Positions 10,746 to 22,883 of a stretch of DNA of 64,000 nt are shown here, piece after piece (within the stretch, counting starts at the first letter, position 1; the number at the start of each line of letters is the position of its first letter). The DNA lies in NCBI GenBank assembly GCA_016647705.1, contig CM028326.1, forward strand, positions 19,414,401 to 19,478,400, written 5' to 3'. Under the pieces are notes generated by a model. The model was not told the DNA's origin. It was given only the letters and a program-made list of their open reading frames with translations, and ran no database searches. Source of the stretch: Eucommia ulmoides (Eukaryota > Streptophyta > Magnoliopsida > Garryales > Eucommiaceae). Position numbers and translations under genes: made by a program.

Positions 10746-11407
10746 CACCAAAGTGCCACTTGTTATGGAAAATCTCAATTTATTAAAACTCTTTTTACTT
10801 ATTCACTTAAAAATAAATTGAGTAGAGTCTATTTTTTATTTTATTTTTTAAATAAAACTACATTAAAATTTTCTTTTCTTATCTTCCCTATCAAATTCGA
10901 AGTTCAGAAAGACAAAATGTGTAAGAAAGAAACAAATTAGCAATACTAACAATTCGTGTCGAGATACTTATATGATCGATCTTTAGTTCAAATTTTATTA
11001 TTATTGATATTTTATTTTCATTGCCAATTTGATACCTTTAGGTTAACCTGAACAGATTTTGGTATATAAATTGTTCATTATTTAGGATAGATTAATCGAT
11101 CATAAACAAATACAGATTTACAATTTTAAGATTTACTTGATTTATTTATTTATTTTTAAAAGAAATTACTTGTTTCGAAAAGCCAAGTTGAAGTTTTTAT
11201 GAGTATTAATATATGTCGATATTTAGTTATTTGATTCATTATAAAATATTCATTTGCGGGAAAAACGTTTATTTTAAATTTCGAGAGCTTTTTTTTTCCC
11301 CCCTATTTAGCGTACATTTATGCCGTGGAATGGCCAACGATTTAAAAAAAAAAAAAAAAGAAGATTATTTTATTAGTTCTTGAAATGTGCTTCTGGTTTG
11401 AATTAAT

Positions 11408-11457
<50 letters not shown>

Positions 11458-11503
11458 TTTACCTCCATATTAGACATTTCCAAGTTGTGATCGTTAATGG
11501 ATT

Positions 11504-11536
<33 letters not shown>

Positions 11537-12599
11537 GAATTAAAAACTTAGTGTTTTATTTTATTTTGAATTTTTATTTGCCAACATATATTCAAGCATC
11601 ATTGTTTTCGAATCGTAAATTGGAAGAGTAAGATTATGTTAATTTGGTACAATTGTATTTAAGTGCTAACATATAAACCGTACCTGAAGAGATGATAATT
11701 AAAAAAGTTGAACCAATATTTTTGACATAATCTCTCATATTCATTCAACATTCTACACGGGCTTTAATAAGAAATCAATAATAATTAATATTTAAACGTC
11801 ATCATCAATTAACAATGTACATACAACAAAATCAATATCTAATAGTGTTGATATTCGACTATTAAAATAATACCACAATTAAACATAAGTTGAATGAAAA
11901 CAAAATAAACAAATAGAAAAAGGGAAAAAAAAGCTTGCAATTTAAAATGATAAAGAAACTCATTATTTCTCTTTCCAAATTTGTTCTTTACCTAAAAAAA
12001 GTCAGCTTTTATTTATTTTTTATTAACTACATTGATATGATGAAGATGAGGCAAGACTATATACCCTGTAAAAACAAAAAATATTAAAATTTACTGGGTA
12101 GATAAAAATAATAATAATATTACATAGAAAAGCAACAGAAAAACGAAAGAATTATAAAACAAAATACTAATTAAATCTATAGAAGACAGTGCAAAAGAAA
12201 AAAAAAATCATAAAACAGAAAATGCAGGTTTAATAGATAATAGTCACCATTTCATATCATAAAACAAAAATGGTTGATATGTACTCTTAAATCCTAACCA
12301 AATTAGCTCTGAACCTCTATTTTTTTATTCTTATTCTGTTTACTTTTACTGAAACAAACTAAAAAATGTACAAAGTAGTTTTTACACTCATCAATAGATA
12401 AAATGTTTCTTAATGGAATAGGTCAAATCAAATGAATTTAACCCTAAGCATGATATTGGACAACACAAATAAATTAAAAACAAAACACAAAATTGAATTA
12501 TAGAATAAAAAACAAGTATGCACTCTTCATTTTAATCAAACAAATATAAACAGATCACAAATTCAAAAATACAAATAGAAACCTAAATATAATAAATGT
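10746..12599. other. AT-rich intergenic DNA
   Basis: Contains (AT)n at 11410-11453, a T31 run at 11505-11535 and other A/T runs. No gene, transposon terminus or RNA is recognised. Confidence 0.5.
11410..11453. repeat. (AT)22 microsatellite
   Basis: Uninterrupted AT run, followed about 50 bp later by T31 (11505-11535). Confidence 0.95.
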
Positions 12600-13112
12600 C
12601 GTACTCCAATAGATATGACCATTTATTCTGTTATGTTCTCGTTGAGTTAAGTTGTTGCGTTTGATGAGGGCAATTTGGTCAACCTCAAATAACCCGCTGG
12701 AGGCCTACACTTGGAAGAAGATTTTGATCGGGCTTTGACGAAATTGCCGACCCGGTGCTTGAACGCCCCCTAGTTGATTTTTTCCATCGGGAAAGCCTTG
12801 GAGGTTTCAATTGACCAGAGCTTCCGAGCAGGTCCTGGGCGGTGACACTTGAGGAAAGCCCTTGGTCCCTGGCTGAGCTGAACATACTAGCCTCAAGGTG
12901 CTGTGCACAGTAATCGAGCTGCCTCTGGTCGGTATTTGTGATAGGAGGCACCCTAATGGCATTCCTGGGCTCGGAAGATCAATGAACAAGATCGTCTATC
13001 AGGCAGGGCCTCCCAAATATCCATTGTTCGGTCTATCTCATAAAGCATCGTTATAAGGCGGTCTGGCCCCAGGAGTTCTTACCTCCTCTTCGGTGCTCCC
13101 TTCGTCAGCCAT
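12600..13112 (-). pseudogene. gypsy gag N-terminal remnant
   Basis: Minus strand, ATG at 13112-13110 (MADEGSTEEEVRTPGARPPY), a style seen at the N-terminus of Tat-like gypsy gag proteins. After stops and frame changes it continues through IPTRGSSIT and a proline/serine-rich segment (12951-12685). It is GC-richer than its surroundings. No capsid core, zinc knuckle or pol is present; the left end fades near 12600. The family call is inference. Confidence 0.45.
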
Positions 13113-13690
13113 CTCCTGGTTTGATCATCTCTTGGTCGACTGTCCCTAAGGGCAAAAGATGCTCGTTTCAACGTCGTCAACACGGTGGGCCAAGCCAATT
13201 TTCCTTATCCATGATGGGTTGGCCCACAGACTCCTCCTAATGAGCAAAAAGCCTAGGCCCAAAAGCTTAACCTCCTCACGCACCCACTCATTAGCCACGT
13301 GCCGAGTTATGGTAATTGACTGAGTTAGACCCCTTAATTCTGCGACGCTAATCAAACTATTCTCTTATAAAAGCCAAGGCATTCAATGCCCAAAGATAAT
13401 GCTCAACTACCCCCTTGAAGCATATTTATTGCCTATTCCACCCGACTTATTACTCCCATGTTGGAGGGGCTTCACCAGGCAAAACCCCTTGTGGGTCCTT
13501 GTGTTGGTACAAGCTTGGAGCTCAGTTCGGACGTAAACCGACCTCAGACTTCAAGACATTTGAGGATCGTTGACCTAAAATGACTAGATTTGGGGACCCG
13601 TTATCTCAACTTCAGCAAGGAATATACTCATGTCCTCTAATCGTACCAACTAGAGGCTTTAACCAATTTTAGACACCAACAACATCTTAT
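13113..13690 (-). repeat. decayed gypsy LTR adjoining the gag remnant
   Basis: On the minus strand it begins TGTTGGTGTC (about 13682), the same start as the LTR at 27209. It contains TTTTATAAGAG near 13370 as a possible TATA and leads to the gag start at 13112. No partner LTR is in the window. Confidence 0.45.
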
Positions 13691-13895
13691 AGTGCTAGTA
13701 TTGTGAGTGCTCCCTAAGAATGTTGCGGACTACACTGCATGTTTGTATTGCCCTTTAAAATGCCTCCTTAAAAAAAATAAAATAATAATAATAATTTCCT
13801 TCCCCGGACTCTTATTTCGAATTCTTTACCGAATAATTAGAATTTAAATAAAAAATTCCTGAAAAATGATATTAACAACCTTATTTACCAATGTC

Positions 13896-14138
13896 TTATA
13901 AAACGCAACTTTGATTTGCGTTGTGCTAAAAATACAGATTGCATCTGCGTTTTTAAGAAAAGAAAAGAAAAAGTTTAAAAACACATATCACAACTACATT
14001 CATATGGTTGGATTTTTTTATTTTATTTTTTTAATGCATAAGCGATTTGCGTGTTTTAGAAGAAACGCAAAACACTTTTACGTTTTTTTTTCGTCGTTTT
14101 TTTTTTTTTTTTTTTTTTTGTGTTTGTTCTCTCTCTCT

Positions 14139-14189
<51 letters not shown>

Positions 14190-14312
14190 ATTTTTTTATT
14201 TTATTTTTATTTTTTTTTAAAAGCAAAAGTGGTTTTTTGCATTTTCAGAAGAAATGCAAAACACTTTTGCGTTTCTTTCTTGAATTTTTTTTTTTCGAAA
14301 ATGCAAAAGTAA
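13896..14312 (+). repeat. left terminal inverted repeat of the MULE
   Basis: Made of repeated ACGCAAA / TTTGCGTTT words in both orientations. It is enlarged by a T-run (about 14090-14119) and an (AT)n run (14142-14187). The long open frames here are low-complexity artefacts. Confidence 0.75.
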
Positions 14313-14589
14313 ATTTATAAGGGAAAATGTTTTTGTAAGCCTTTCTCTTGTCCTTGCATTGCCATTGATAAGGGGAAAAAAAATTACACTATTAACGCTT
14401 TTAAATTTTAGAATAGTGCTACATAAGCCCTATTGAAATATTTAAGGGTATGAATGTCATTTAACCCACGGACACCCACGATCGGCCGATTTATGTTTTT
14501 ATTTTTTTCTTGTTAATCTAGTTAATATTCATTTCAATTTGAGAGTTAGCTCTATTTAAAAATAAAAATAATTATATTTCTTAAATATT

Positions 14590-14852
14590 CAAATACTAAT
14601 TGGAATGAAAAAAATTCGCAATTTATATTAGCGAACATCAATGACTTAGATTTCGACTCAAATATGATGACACTTTCTGGACTGTCAAAAAGTGATCTAA
14701 AACTGATGTTGGATTTGGATGGGGAAGAAGAAGAAACAGATAACGAACCTCTTCGAAAGCAATGCAAGAGATTATGCAACGGGGCTCCAAAAATTTCTTG
14801 TTCTATCCGAGAAAGACATCAAATTAAAATTAAACGCGATGACAACAAGTAG
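14590..14852 (+). CDS. unrecognised acidic open frame inside the MULE
   Basis: An open frame continues upstream of the first ATG (14664) through ANINDLDFDSN and then reads MMTLSGLSKSDLKLMLDL, an acidic run (DGEEEETDNEP) and a basic Cys segment (RKQCKRLC), ending at 14852. The composition looks more protein-like than the neighbouring low-complexity DNA. No known domain is seen; it could be one exon of a cargo gene or chance. The opposite strand is also open (14779-14552) but looks like a shadow. Confidence 0.3.
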
Positions 14853-14935
14853 AAGTAGTAATCATAAAAAGAAAAAAAAAACATTAAATAAATTAGAAAA
14901 TATTACCCATCATTGAAATTTTTATCATCGATAAC

Positions 14936-15714
14936 TACTTACTTTTATCAAACCATTCGTAGTGAATATCTCTGTCTTCGTAATTGGACAGTTCTGGGTC
15001 ATCGGTGTATTTAGGATTGGTAAAGTACTTAAGTGTCTGCTCGTTTGCATTTGGAGCATTGGTCTTTCGAATCTAGTGTAGTCTCTGTTTGACATGAATT
15101 TATTTCTCCATTTATTTTATTTCTTATTTTAATGCGTGACAAATTTTGCCAATGTTATCCGGTTCGCTTTTCAAAATTTTGAAAGACCGTAATTTTGAAA
15201 TCTTGAGATGGTACATATGAGACCTTGCCTCATAAAGGTTCTTTTTTGCCATTAGCGTTGGCCATTGTAAATTCCTTACCTCTTCACTATCCTTGCCCCA
15301 TTTAGTGTAGTTGTAACTCTCGTGGTAACGACGATTAACCCATCGAACAGTTTGTTTGAGAGGATCACTGTGTACTAAGAAAGTTTATTTCCTCGTGATG
15401 GGATTCAACCATGCGCCAGAGAGATCTAGTTGTCATTGAACACCAGTGATATCTGTAATAACATCCCACGGACCACACACGTCTTGTGGGTAACACAACC
15501 TCTCTCGGGCGTCATACCATAGTAGCGGGCGACGCGGTTCGTCTTCGCTCCAATGTATGACCTTTGACCGGCGTATCAGAATTCCATACCACGTATCAAT
15601 CTTATATTAGTACTTGGCATGATCTCTTGTCCCTGAACCCTCACTGGTACAATAAATCTTCATTTTTTCCTTGCCTTTACCATTTCCCTTATCGTTTGCT
15701 GACCCGCTTTCCAT
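14936..15714 (-). pseudogene. unrecognised MULE-borne gene, minus strand, broken
   Basis: The start codon at 15714-15712 gives MESGSANDKGNGKGKEKMKI. The frame then continues with only a few stops: WYGILIRRSKVIHWSEDEPR, LLWYDARERLCYPQDVCGPW, DPLKQTVRWVNRRYHESYNY, WPTLMAKKNLYEARSHMYHL. A last segment in a shifted frame (NPKYTDDPELSNYEDRDIHY) ends at a good 5' splice-like GTAAGT near 14945. The long stop-poor stretch, charged and aromatic composition and an upstream TATA element suggest a former protein gene. I recognise no family. It is not part of the usual MuDR transposase and is divergent to the frame at 16140. Confidence 0.4.
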
Positions 15715-16056
15715 TTGAACTGATTTTCTGAGTAATGAAAATGGAGAATAGGAATAAATGTGTGTGAATGATTTTTCTAAAAATATAGATGTATATATAG
15801 GTAATTTTTTTCACCTTCCTCATTTCCCGCTAGCCACTCTCCCGCCAAAAGAATTCCCGTCAAAAATATCTTCTTATTATTTTTTGTTTATTTTTTTCCT
15901 GCCAAAATATTTCCCACCATTTTTTTGCCCAATTTCCTACCAATTTGTTACTGATTTCTCGCCTTAGTTTTTTCTATAAATAGGAACAACCTCAATTCCT
16001 AATAAGTAACGTGTATTGTTGAAATCAATCTTTATTTCGTTTTATTCATAAAGACA
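15715..16056. promoter_or_regulatory. possible bidirectional promoter inside the MULE
   Basis: On the plus strand TCTATAAATAGGAAC (about 15972-15986) is a near-ideal plant TATA box, with an ATG 70-80 bases downstream (16057). On the minus strand CTATATATACATC (about 15786-15798) lies about 75 bases upstream of the ATG at 15714. The pyrimidine-rich, CCGCC-containing centre (15820-15930) separates them. Transcription is inferred, not shown. Confidence 0.45.
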
Positions 16057-16641
16057 ATGAATAGAATTTACAAAGAAGATCACAGTGAATATTTTTGGAT
16101 ATATATTGGGGTTTTTTGACAATTGAATGAAATCAATCTTTGTTTTTTACAATTAGTTGTTTTGTAGGGAAGTATTTGGTGAATGTTAGTGGATACATAA
16201 CTGGTCAGCATGTCGCCGCATTAGGGGGGATAATTAGAACGAGAACATACAACTGGTATAGTGGTTTTGCAAGGACAGAGTTGGTATGCATTGACACTTT
16301 ACTCGAGCATAAAAAAGATGCTAGCATACGAAGTATTCGACAAGGCCTTTTAACGTTGACTCAAACAATGTTCACAAACTGCGTAATTTACTGTAACTAT
16401 AAGGGTTCGGTTGAGGATGTGATAAACACTGGTAGGTTTGAATAACTCGTAAATGAGACAAGTAGCATGGTGAAGTACTTACCGAAAACGATGAACAACT
16501 TGGCAGTTAGGATGGATTTAAAGTGTTGGGACTATTTGTTTGAATTTAATGAGTCTGTAGAATTTCTTGATGGTCTATTCATGGAATATCTAACTGCCCT
16601 TGAAAATATCCGAGCACGAAGGTTTTCTAATCCATTTGTCT
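16057..16641 (+). pseudogene. unrecognised MULE-borne gene, plus strand
   Basis: After the TATA box, an ATG at 16057 opens a 20-codon frame (MNRIYKEDHSEYFWIYIGVF). The main frame runs 16140-16445 (YLVNVSGYITGQHVAALGG, TYNWYSGFARTELVCID, LTLTQTMFTNCVIYCNY). It continues past one TAA at 16443 in the same frame for about 65 codons (NETSSMVKYLPKTMNNLAVR, DLKCWDYLFEFNESVEFLDG) to 16641. A possible 3' splice site (TTTTGTAG) precedes 16170, but I could not join the first ATG in frame without a break. It is globular-looking protein sequence of no family I recognise, tail-to-tail with the frame at 16886. Confidence 0.4.
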
Positions 16642-16885
16642 AACAATATTCGGTTCCACACTCGTATTTTATAGTAGTTGTGTTTGTAGTGGATTATGTG
16701 GTTCTTTCTACGTATTGTCGTAATATTGTAAACATATTTTATCGTATGTGTGTTTTTAGAATTTAAATAAAGGAAAAATGTATGTTGTTTGGTAGAAGTA
16801 GTGTTATTATAATTTAACGTAGATACGATACATTAGACTTGGAAAGAAATACATAGTTAAACTACAATTGACTAATGCGAAAACA

Positions 16886-17326
16886 TTAAATACTACTCTC
16901 ATCATCAGATATTTTAATATCTAACTGATATTCAGGCTCCCTTGGGCATTGCATGTGAATACGAGCTTCGTCAACTAAACCTTCTTGTAGACGCTCACAA
17001 GTCGTCATTTGAAGCTCGTGTCGAAAAATTCGAATTTGCATTTGGTTATTTTCTTCGCGGTAGTGATGCAACGCCAACTGAAGATCATGTGGTGTGTCTA
17101 TTGGCACTGTTCTGACCAATTGATGCACTGTTCGTATATTGTATTGTCTGCATCCATCGATAATAGTATCTGCTTGGTTCACACGAAAAGTGTATTCCTT
17201 CCGTATCCTTACAATCCAATGCGAAGAGTAACTAACTCTTGGATGCAAAGAGTTTGAGAATTCGTCATCTAAAACCCAGTGGCGTCCCATTGAACGATAT
17301 AGATCTAATATCGTGTATATTTGCAA
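16886..17326 (-). CDS. unrecognised 146-codon open frame inside the MULE
   Basis: Complete minus-strand frame beginning MQIYTILDLYRSMGRHWVLD and ending in an acidic tail (LDIKISDDESSI). The middle is rich in His, Gln and charged residues and looks helical (HDLQLALHHYREENNQMQIR). It lies about 220 bp downstream of the transposase stop and points the same way, so it may be a second gene of the element or a former 3' exon. No domain recognised. Its intact length among decayed neighbours makes it worth testing. Confidence 0.45.
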   Translation of the reverse strand: MQIYTILDLYRSMGRHWVLDDEFSNSLHPRVSYSSHWIVRIRKEYTFRVNQADTIIDGCRQYNIRTVHQLVRTVPIDTPHDLQLALHHYREENNQMQIRIFRHELQMTTCERLQEGLVDEARIHMQCPREPEYQLDIKISDDESSI

Positions 17327-18484
17327 TCGATGAAAATGTGCTTGAAGATTGAAACTAGTGTCAAAAATATTAATCCGAAACTAAAATTTCATGAACTAGC
17401 ACTATATGAAACAAATATTATGTTTATCAACTAAATGACAAAAGAATACAACACAATACGAATGTTGTTACAACCCTAAACTAAATTAAAAATAAAAATT
17501 GTTGTCTCCATTAAAATGAAACAAACTAATTAATTGAGAATACTTATTGGGGTTGGGATGGACATGTCCGCCTATTATGGTCAGTTTGAGAACACAATCC
17601 ACACCGATTTGTCATTGTCTGTTGCGACACATCCATCTCGTTTCGAATGCGAGTGGATTTTAGTCGCCCGCGCTTCACAACTCAAAGTTTATTCTTATTA
17701 GGAAGAAAGATCGTAAAATTAACCATCGGCTAATAAGCCTCGTGAATGATTGGTTCAAACGATAACTCTCAAACTTTCAGCAAGTTCGCTATTGTGTACT
17801 TGGGAGCGATATAGCGAAATGCATCTATGCCACAATACTCGGTCGCCGCAAGCATGTGTAGGCATCGGTATCTGAAAGCCTTATATTTCTCACAAATACA
17901 ATCAAGATTATCACCTAACGTAACTGTGTGTAATAATACCTCCAACGAAAGTCTTTCTCGTTTTCAAATGGTAACGTGCATTCTCCCTATTATTCAATTT
18001 ATTTATACATCATAGTAGATGATAAGTTAAATCATTTATATTATAAATATTAAAAAAATAAGTAATTAATAAATTGCAAGTTAAAAAATCTTATCGATTG
18101 AATATTTGAACGTCGTATGTTTTGAACTTGTTTTGAGATTTCTAAATTTTCTCAACAACATGTTTTACGTACCCCAAACCCATGTCCATGTCCTTTAAAG
18201 CTTTCTATCGACCGAGATCAAAATATTTCACCAACCTATAGAAAGTTATCGAAACGGCTACTATAATTGGGACATTATTTGCACCTTTTAAACAGTTGTT
18301 GATTACTTTGGCATAGTTGGTCGTCAACACACCCCAAAGTTTACTATCATCGTGTGACTTCGTCCATTTATCTTTGGTTATGTTATCCAATCATGTATAC
18401 GCCTCCACTTTTATTTTTTTGATCTCTTCCATGATGGCGTTGTACTTTCAAACTTGTATTGCAGTACCCGCGTTCCAAGTAAGA

Positions 18485-21031
18485 TGTAAGGCCCAAATCA
18501 TAATACGTGCGTCATTAATAGTCGCATTTTAAAGTATTGGAAAATTCGGGATAAATTTTTTGTTAAGGAAAATAAAAATTAAAAAGTTAGGGGTAAATTG
18601 ATAATTTTAAGAATATTAAAGGTTAAATAGGGCTTAAATAACACCCTAAAGGAAGTTAGGGAAGGAAAATGTAATTAGGAAAAAAAAATATTATATATAT
18701 CTATATATATATACAAACCGCCGGGATCAAAACAGAGAAGGAAAAAAAAGAAGAAAAAGGGAAGGAGCTAGATCCAATCGACATGGCATTTAGGGGATGA
18801 AGTTCACACCACTAGTATCATGCATATATATACATGCTTACAACTCATCGCCGGGGAGAAATTAAGAAAGGAAAAAAAAACAAAAAAAAAATAGAGAAAC
18901 GGTAAAGAGAGAGACGGAGGCTGAGTTGTTGGATCGGTGGAGTATGTGCTCTGGGTGTGGTCGGTCAGTGGTGAGTTTTTGTGACTGGTATAGGGTGGCC
19001 GGCGGTGAATGGGAGTTAGTGAGAGAGAGAAAGCATCAGCGGTGGGTTTCGGTTTTGTCCAACGGTAACGGTAGGTGGTGGGTATCCGTTGGTTCCGGCG
19101 ATGTGTGGCTGTTCATACGGTGACGATGCGTGTGTTGGTGGTCATGTTGTGTGGGCATGACGTGGGTAGCGGGGGTTGTATGTGCGTCGCCGGATGATCA
19201 CCGACGGTATGTTTAGAGAGAGAGAGAGAGAGCAGTGCATGTGTGCCGCTGCTGGGTGTGGATATGTATGCATTAGGTTGTGGGTACGTGAACGGTGGTG
19301 TGTAGGTGGGTGATCCGTGTGTAGATCACCGGAATTGTCGCCAGAGAGTTAGAGAGAGAGGAAGTGGGTATGTGTGTGGGGGTGTGGGGGTGTCTCGGCA
19401 TGAGTACTGTGGGTGTACTGCTGCGATTGTAGGCGGGTGGTCGGTTGTGGGTTGGCCGGTGGACAGTGGCAAGGAGGAATAGAAGGGGTCGGTGGCTGCA
19501 GGGAACAGCAAAAAAGTAACAGAAAACCGACGCAGGAAACGGGAAAGAAGAGAGAAAAAAAAAAAGGGAATTTTGCAGAAACCACCCCAGGAAAATCTAG
19601 AACCGATCACGTGGTCTCCAAACGATTTGGAAACAGGTGAAATTTCAATCGATGAATAATTTTCATGAAATTAAATTTTATCTAGCGTTACAAATCCTAA
19701 GATCGTAATAATTTCGTAACGATTAATCACTTTTAATTACGTGGTACATAAAATACTAACGATTCTAAATATATGGTCTGCATTGCACGATTAAGATGTT
19801 TTAGATAAGATATTAATTTAGGCTCTGTTACTATTAGGTTCGCAGGCACCAGTGCCCCGATATAGTATGGTCAGTGAAGGTTTTGGAGAGCGGATAACGA
19901 GGTGAGTGTACTGTCTTCTTATCAAACTATTTTTGTATCTATATATGAGAGAAAATGATTGTGTTTACATTAGATGCTTTAACAATTTTGTGGATCAAGC
20001 AGGTTTTGGGTGAGTTGGAAAAAAAAAAAAAAGAATGGATTTTCATAAGATTACGATGGTTTTCAAAAAAGAAGGTAAAAATGGTTTTGGTGGAATCGGA
20101 TGTTTTTATAAAGAAAAAATGAGAAATACGATTTTGGGTAAAAAATCAGTTTTGGAAATAGAGGGTGATGTTTGAGATTTGCCGGTATTGATTGGACGAT
20201 AATATTGGTTTGTGAATTAATGATGACGTTATTAAATTGTCAATGCTATTGTATTTATTTGCTTCGGCAGAGTGATGTGATCCGCTTCGGCGGAGTGATG
20301 TTTATCTGCTTCGGCAGAGTGATGTTAGACGTTTATACTGCGCAGTGATTATCCGCTTCGGCGGAGTGATGGGTGTTCGTAGGAAGGCATATCCTACGGA
20401 TGGTACGGTACCGTTGTAAACTGTCGATCGTGAGGTTAAAACGATCACTAGGGCTGGCCAGTGTGTGTGTTTGAGGTGTGTGTTGAGATGTAGTGTTTTA
20501 CTTATATTGGGTAATTTATTATTTACTCTGGTGATTGGTATGATTTTGTATTAGATGGATTTGGATGAAACTTATACTTACGGGTTTATTTTCACTGCTT
20601 ATATTATGGAGAACTTTACTAGTTATGCGTTGTTTACATACTTAAGCTTGATCCATTTAGATGTTATTGAATGATTTATTATTACAAAATGGTTTTTACT
20701 AAGAAGGCAGTACACTCGCAGGTAAAATAGTTAGGAGTCGGTCGGTCCCCTACTGGTGCTAGATAGAGTAATGCGGGTCAGGCGATGGAGTCATCTGAGA
20801 GAAATTTTGAGGCGAGGTATTAGAGATGGATCTAAGTGAGATTCATGGGATTCGAATTTTGGTTATTCTTATATTTCGGACAGTGTGTCCCTAGCAGTTA
20901 GAATTATGTATATGTTGTATATATCATTTGTTTGTATATTATCATTATTGTGGTTGTCTAGTCAGTTAGGTGACGTCATGTCGACGTCACACCGGCCCCA
21001 GGGTGACCGGAGTCCGGGGTGGGGTGTGACA
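18485..21031 (+). repeat. solo LTR (2547 bp), chromovirus-like, inside the transposase
   Basis: Begins TGTAAGGCCC and ends GGGGTGTGACA. It is flanked by the exact 5-bp duplication TAAGA (18480-18484 and 21032-21036). Transposase coding sequence stops on one side and resumes on the other. The same LTR family, inverted, occurs at 54670-57742. Inside are a TATATATA region (18690-18712), a GC-rich transcribed-region-like block (18900-19600) and four GCTTCGGC(A/G)GAGTGATG units (20262-20372). An ACGT-centred inverted repeat lies near the end (20970-20990). No internal domain remains, so this arose by LTR-LTR recombination. Confidence 0.88.
20262..20372 (+). repeat. short tandem repeat inside the solo LTR
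   Basis: Four copies of GCTTCGGC(A/G)GAGTGATG separated by 6-30 bases, with GCTTCGGC..GAG hairpin potential. The homologous place in the related LTR at 55588-55855 carries an expanded 33-bp version. Confidence 0.7.
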
Positions 21032-22883
21032 TAAGATCTTTTAATTGTTGATTTTTAGACATATTGTTAAAATTGTTGCAAAGGTGCCGTAGACAAAATT
21101 GATAATACTGAGTAGGCTTGTTCAGTTGATGAAGCCATAAAGTTTTGACAACACTCATAATGTCCGTGTGCCTGTCAGAAATCAACGTGACCTCCGGACA
21201 GTCTTTAACAATATGGCGCTTCAGCATCAAAATAAACCAAAACCAACAGCGGTGGTCCTCTATCGGTACAATTTCGAACGCCAAATGATAACATTTATTA
21301 GACAATGTCATCCCAATGATGATCAAGATCTTCCCCTCGTACTTACCGTATAGATGGGTCCTGTCAATCATAAGGATAAACCGACAATATCTCCATCCAA
21401 CCACAGAAGATTGGAATTCCCAAAAGAGCATGTCGAACGTCAAATATCCAGGTTGAGTAGTTAGAACGATACTGCATTCGACAATCGCCCCAAGATTAAA
21501 GTGCTGCAACATGGACATGAACTTCGGCAACTTCCAATACAATTCGTCCCAGTCGCCGAACAAGGTCTCGATGGCTTTAGATCTAGCCAACTAAGCCTTT
21601 CAGTAGGAGATGGTGAATCCCCAACTCCTTCACAAAGGCAACGATAACACCCATCTTCAGTTCCGGATCCTCTTTGACCTGTCCAAGTATCATGTCAACA
21701 GTGATACCTGAATCCAAGTTTTTGCGATCCAAGACCGTATGATTGTAGAAACACATGTGTGACCCATTGTACTGCGTAATATGGAACATTCCATAACTCC
21801 TTTTCAAAGTCGCCTACATCTTCCACCTGCAACTGTGCTTACATTTAATCGACAAAACTTTAGAATGCGTCTCTGCCACACAAAACTCTTTATTTTTCAT
21901 AACTTGGTAATATTTCATGGCATTCTGGACATGTTTCTTGTCCTTCAAGACCATACCGATACAAAATTCATCTATTTTCTGGTTCCAAAAATTCTTCAGC
22001 AACTTTGGCTCATACTTTGCCATGTTATCATCATCACCCCATTCCAACTCATTATAGAATGAAAGAACCATGTACAACGGCAACAATTCACTTATTTTCT
22101 CGCTCGGCTTGACATCCATATCTTCATCTCCATCTCCATCTCTACCATTCTTCTCTTCCTTCAACGCAACTGCATCTTCTAAATCTGTATGTCCGTCATT
22201 GTTGAAACTATCAACAGTAACTAGTCCACCCTCCACGTTCCCATCATACCTACCACAATTGTTGTCGTGCGGTAGACTAATTAGCGAATAATGGTGATGT
22301 GCAATGGAAGAACTGGTGTTTGCGTCACGGTCAATCACTGTATAGGGATGATATTCTTCGGGAATGTAGAACGATCGGTGAGTGTAACTGGATTGAACAA
22401 CTTGAGGATTGAACATAGGAATGTTATACGAAGAAAAGTTTCCAGATAACGCGTTAACATGAGGATTGAAACTCTGACTTAAAAATTGGTAAAAGGACCA
22501 GGTTGGGAAGAAAATATTGGAGCATGACTAAAAGCTTGCTCTACCTCGACATACATCTCAACACCAAGCAACGAGGGCACCTTACGAAGTAACTGAAGCA
22601 CATGGTCTAATGTCGCATCGTAAACAATTGAAAACAACATGTGTCTATAATTCCCTGGCCCAATAGTATCTATCGGCAACCTACACTTTAACTTCAAAGT
22701 TCTATTAACTTCATCCTCAAGAATATAAGGTCGTATTATCGCAATCAATTCATTTAACATAATCCCCCAACAAACATCTAACGATTTGACTGCAAACGTA
22801 CTATACGACACCCCAAACTCAGTTCCTTCCAATATCCTACCACCACAATACAAATATAATGTAACTGTCTCAATTTCAAACAA

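Larger units (their letters stand above)
17544..22883 (-). pseudogene. MuDR-type MULE transposase, split by a solo LTR
   Basis: Minus strand in four or five frame blocks. N-terminal region 22883-22479 (LYLYCGGRILEG). Then an acidic linker and the MuDR DNA-binding domain 22416-21814 (GMVLKDKKHVQNAMKYY, KCKHSCRW), continuing 21807-21583 (DMILGQVKEDPELKMGVIVA). Transposase core 21590 to about 21037: first catalytic Asp in MIDRTHLYGKYEG, second in LISDRHTDI, and the CX2H-like RHLCNNF. A solo LTR (18485-21031) interrupts here. Beyond it the frame resumes (AIMEEIKKIKVEAYTWLDNI, with a Glu suited to the third acidic residue), then a SWIM zinc finger near 17830-17915 (CICEKYKAFRYRCLHMLAA). A CX2CX4HX4C knuckle follows near 17570-17610 (CGLCSQTDHNRRTC), with a stop at 17546-17544. 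Frameshifts plus the LTR make it non-functional as it stands. Confidence 0.87.

Noticed and set aside
13911-14312. 133-codon and 66-codon frames
   Set aside because: They are built from T-runs and (AT)n within the MULE inverted repeat; low complexity only.
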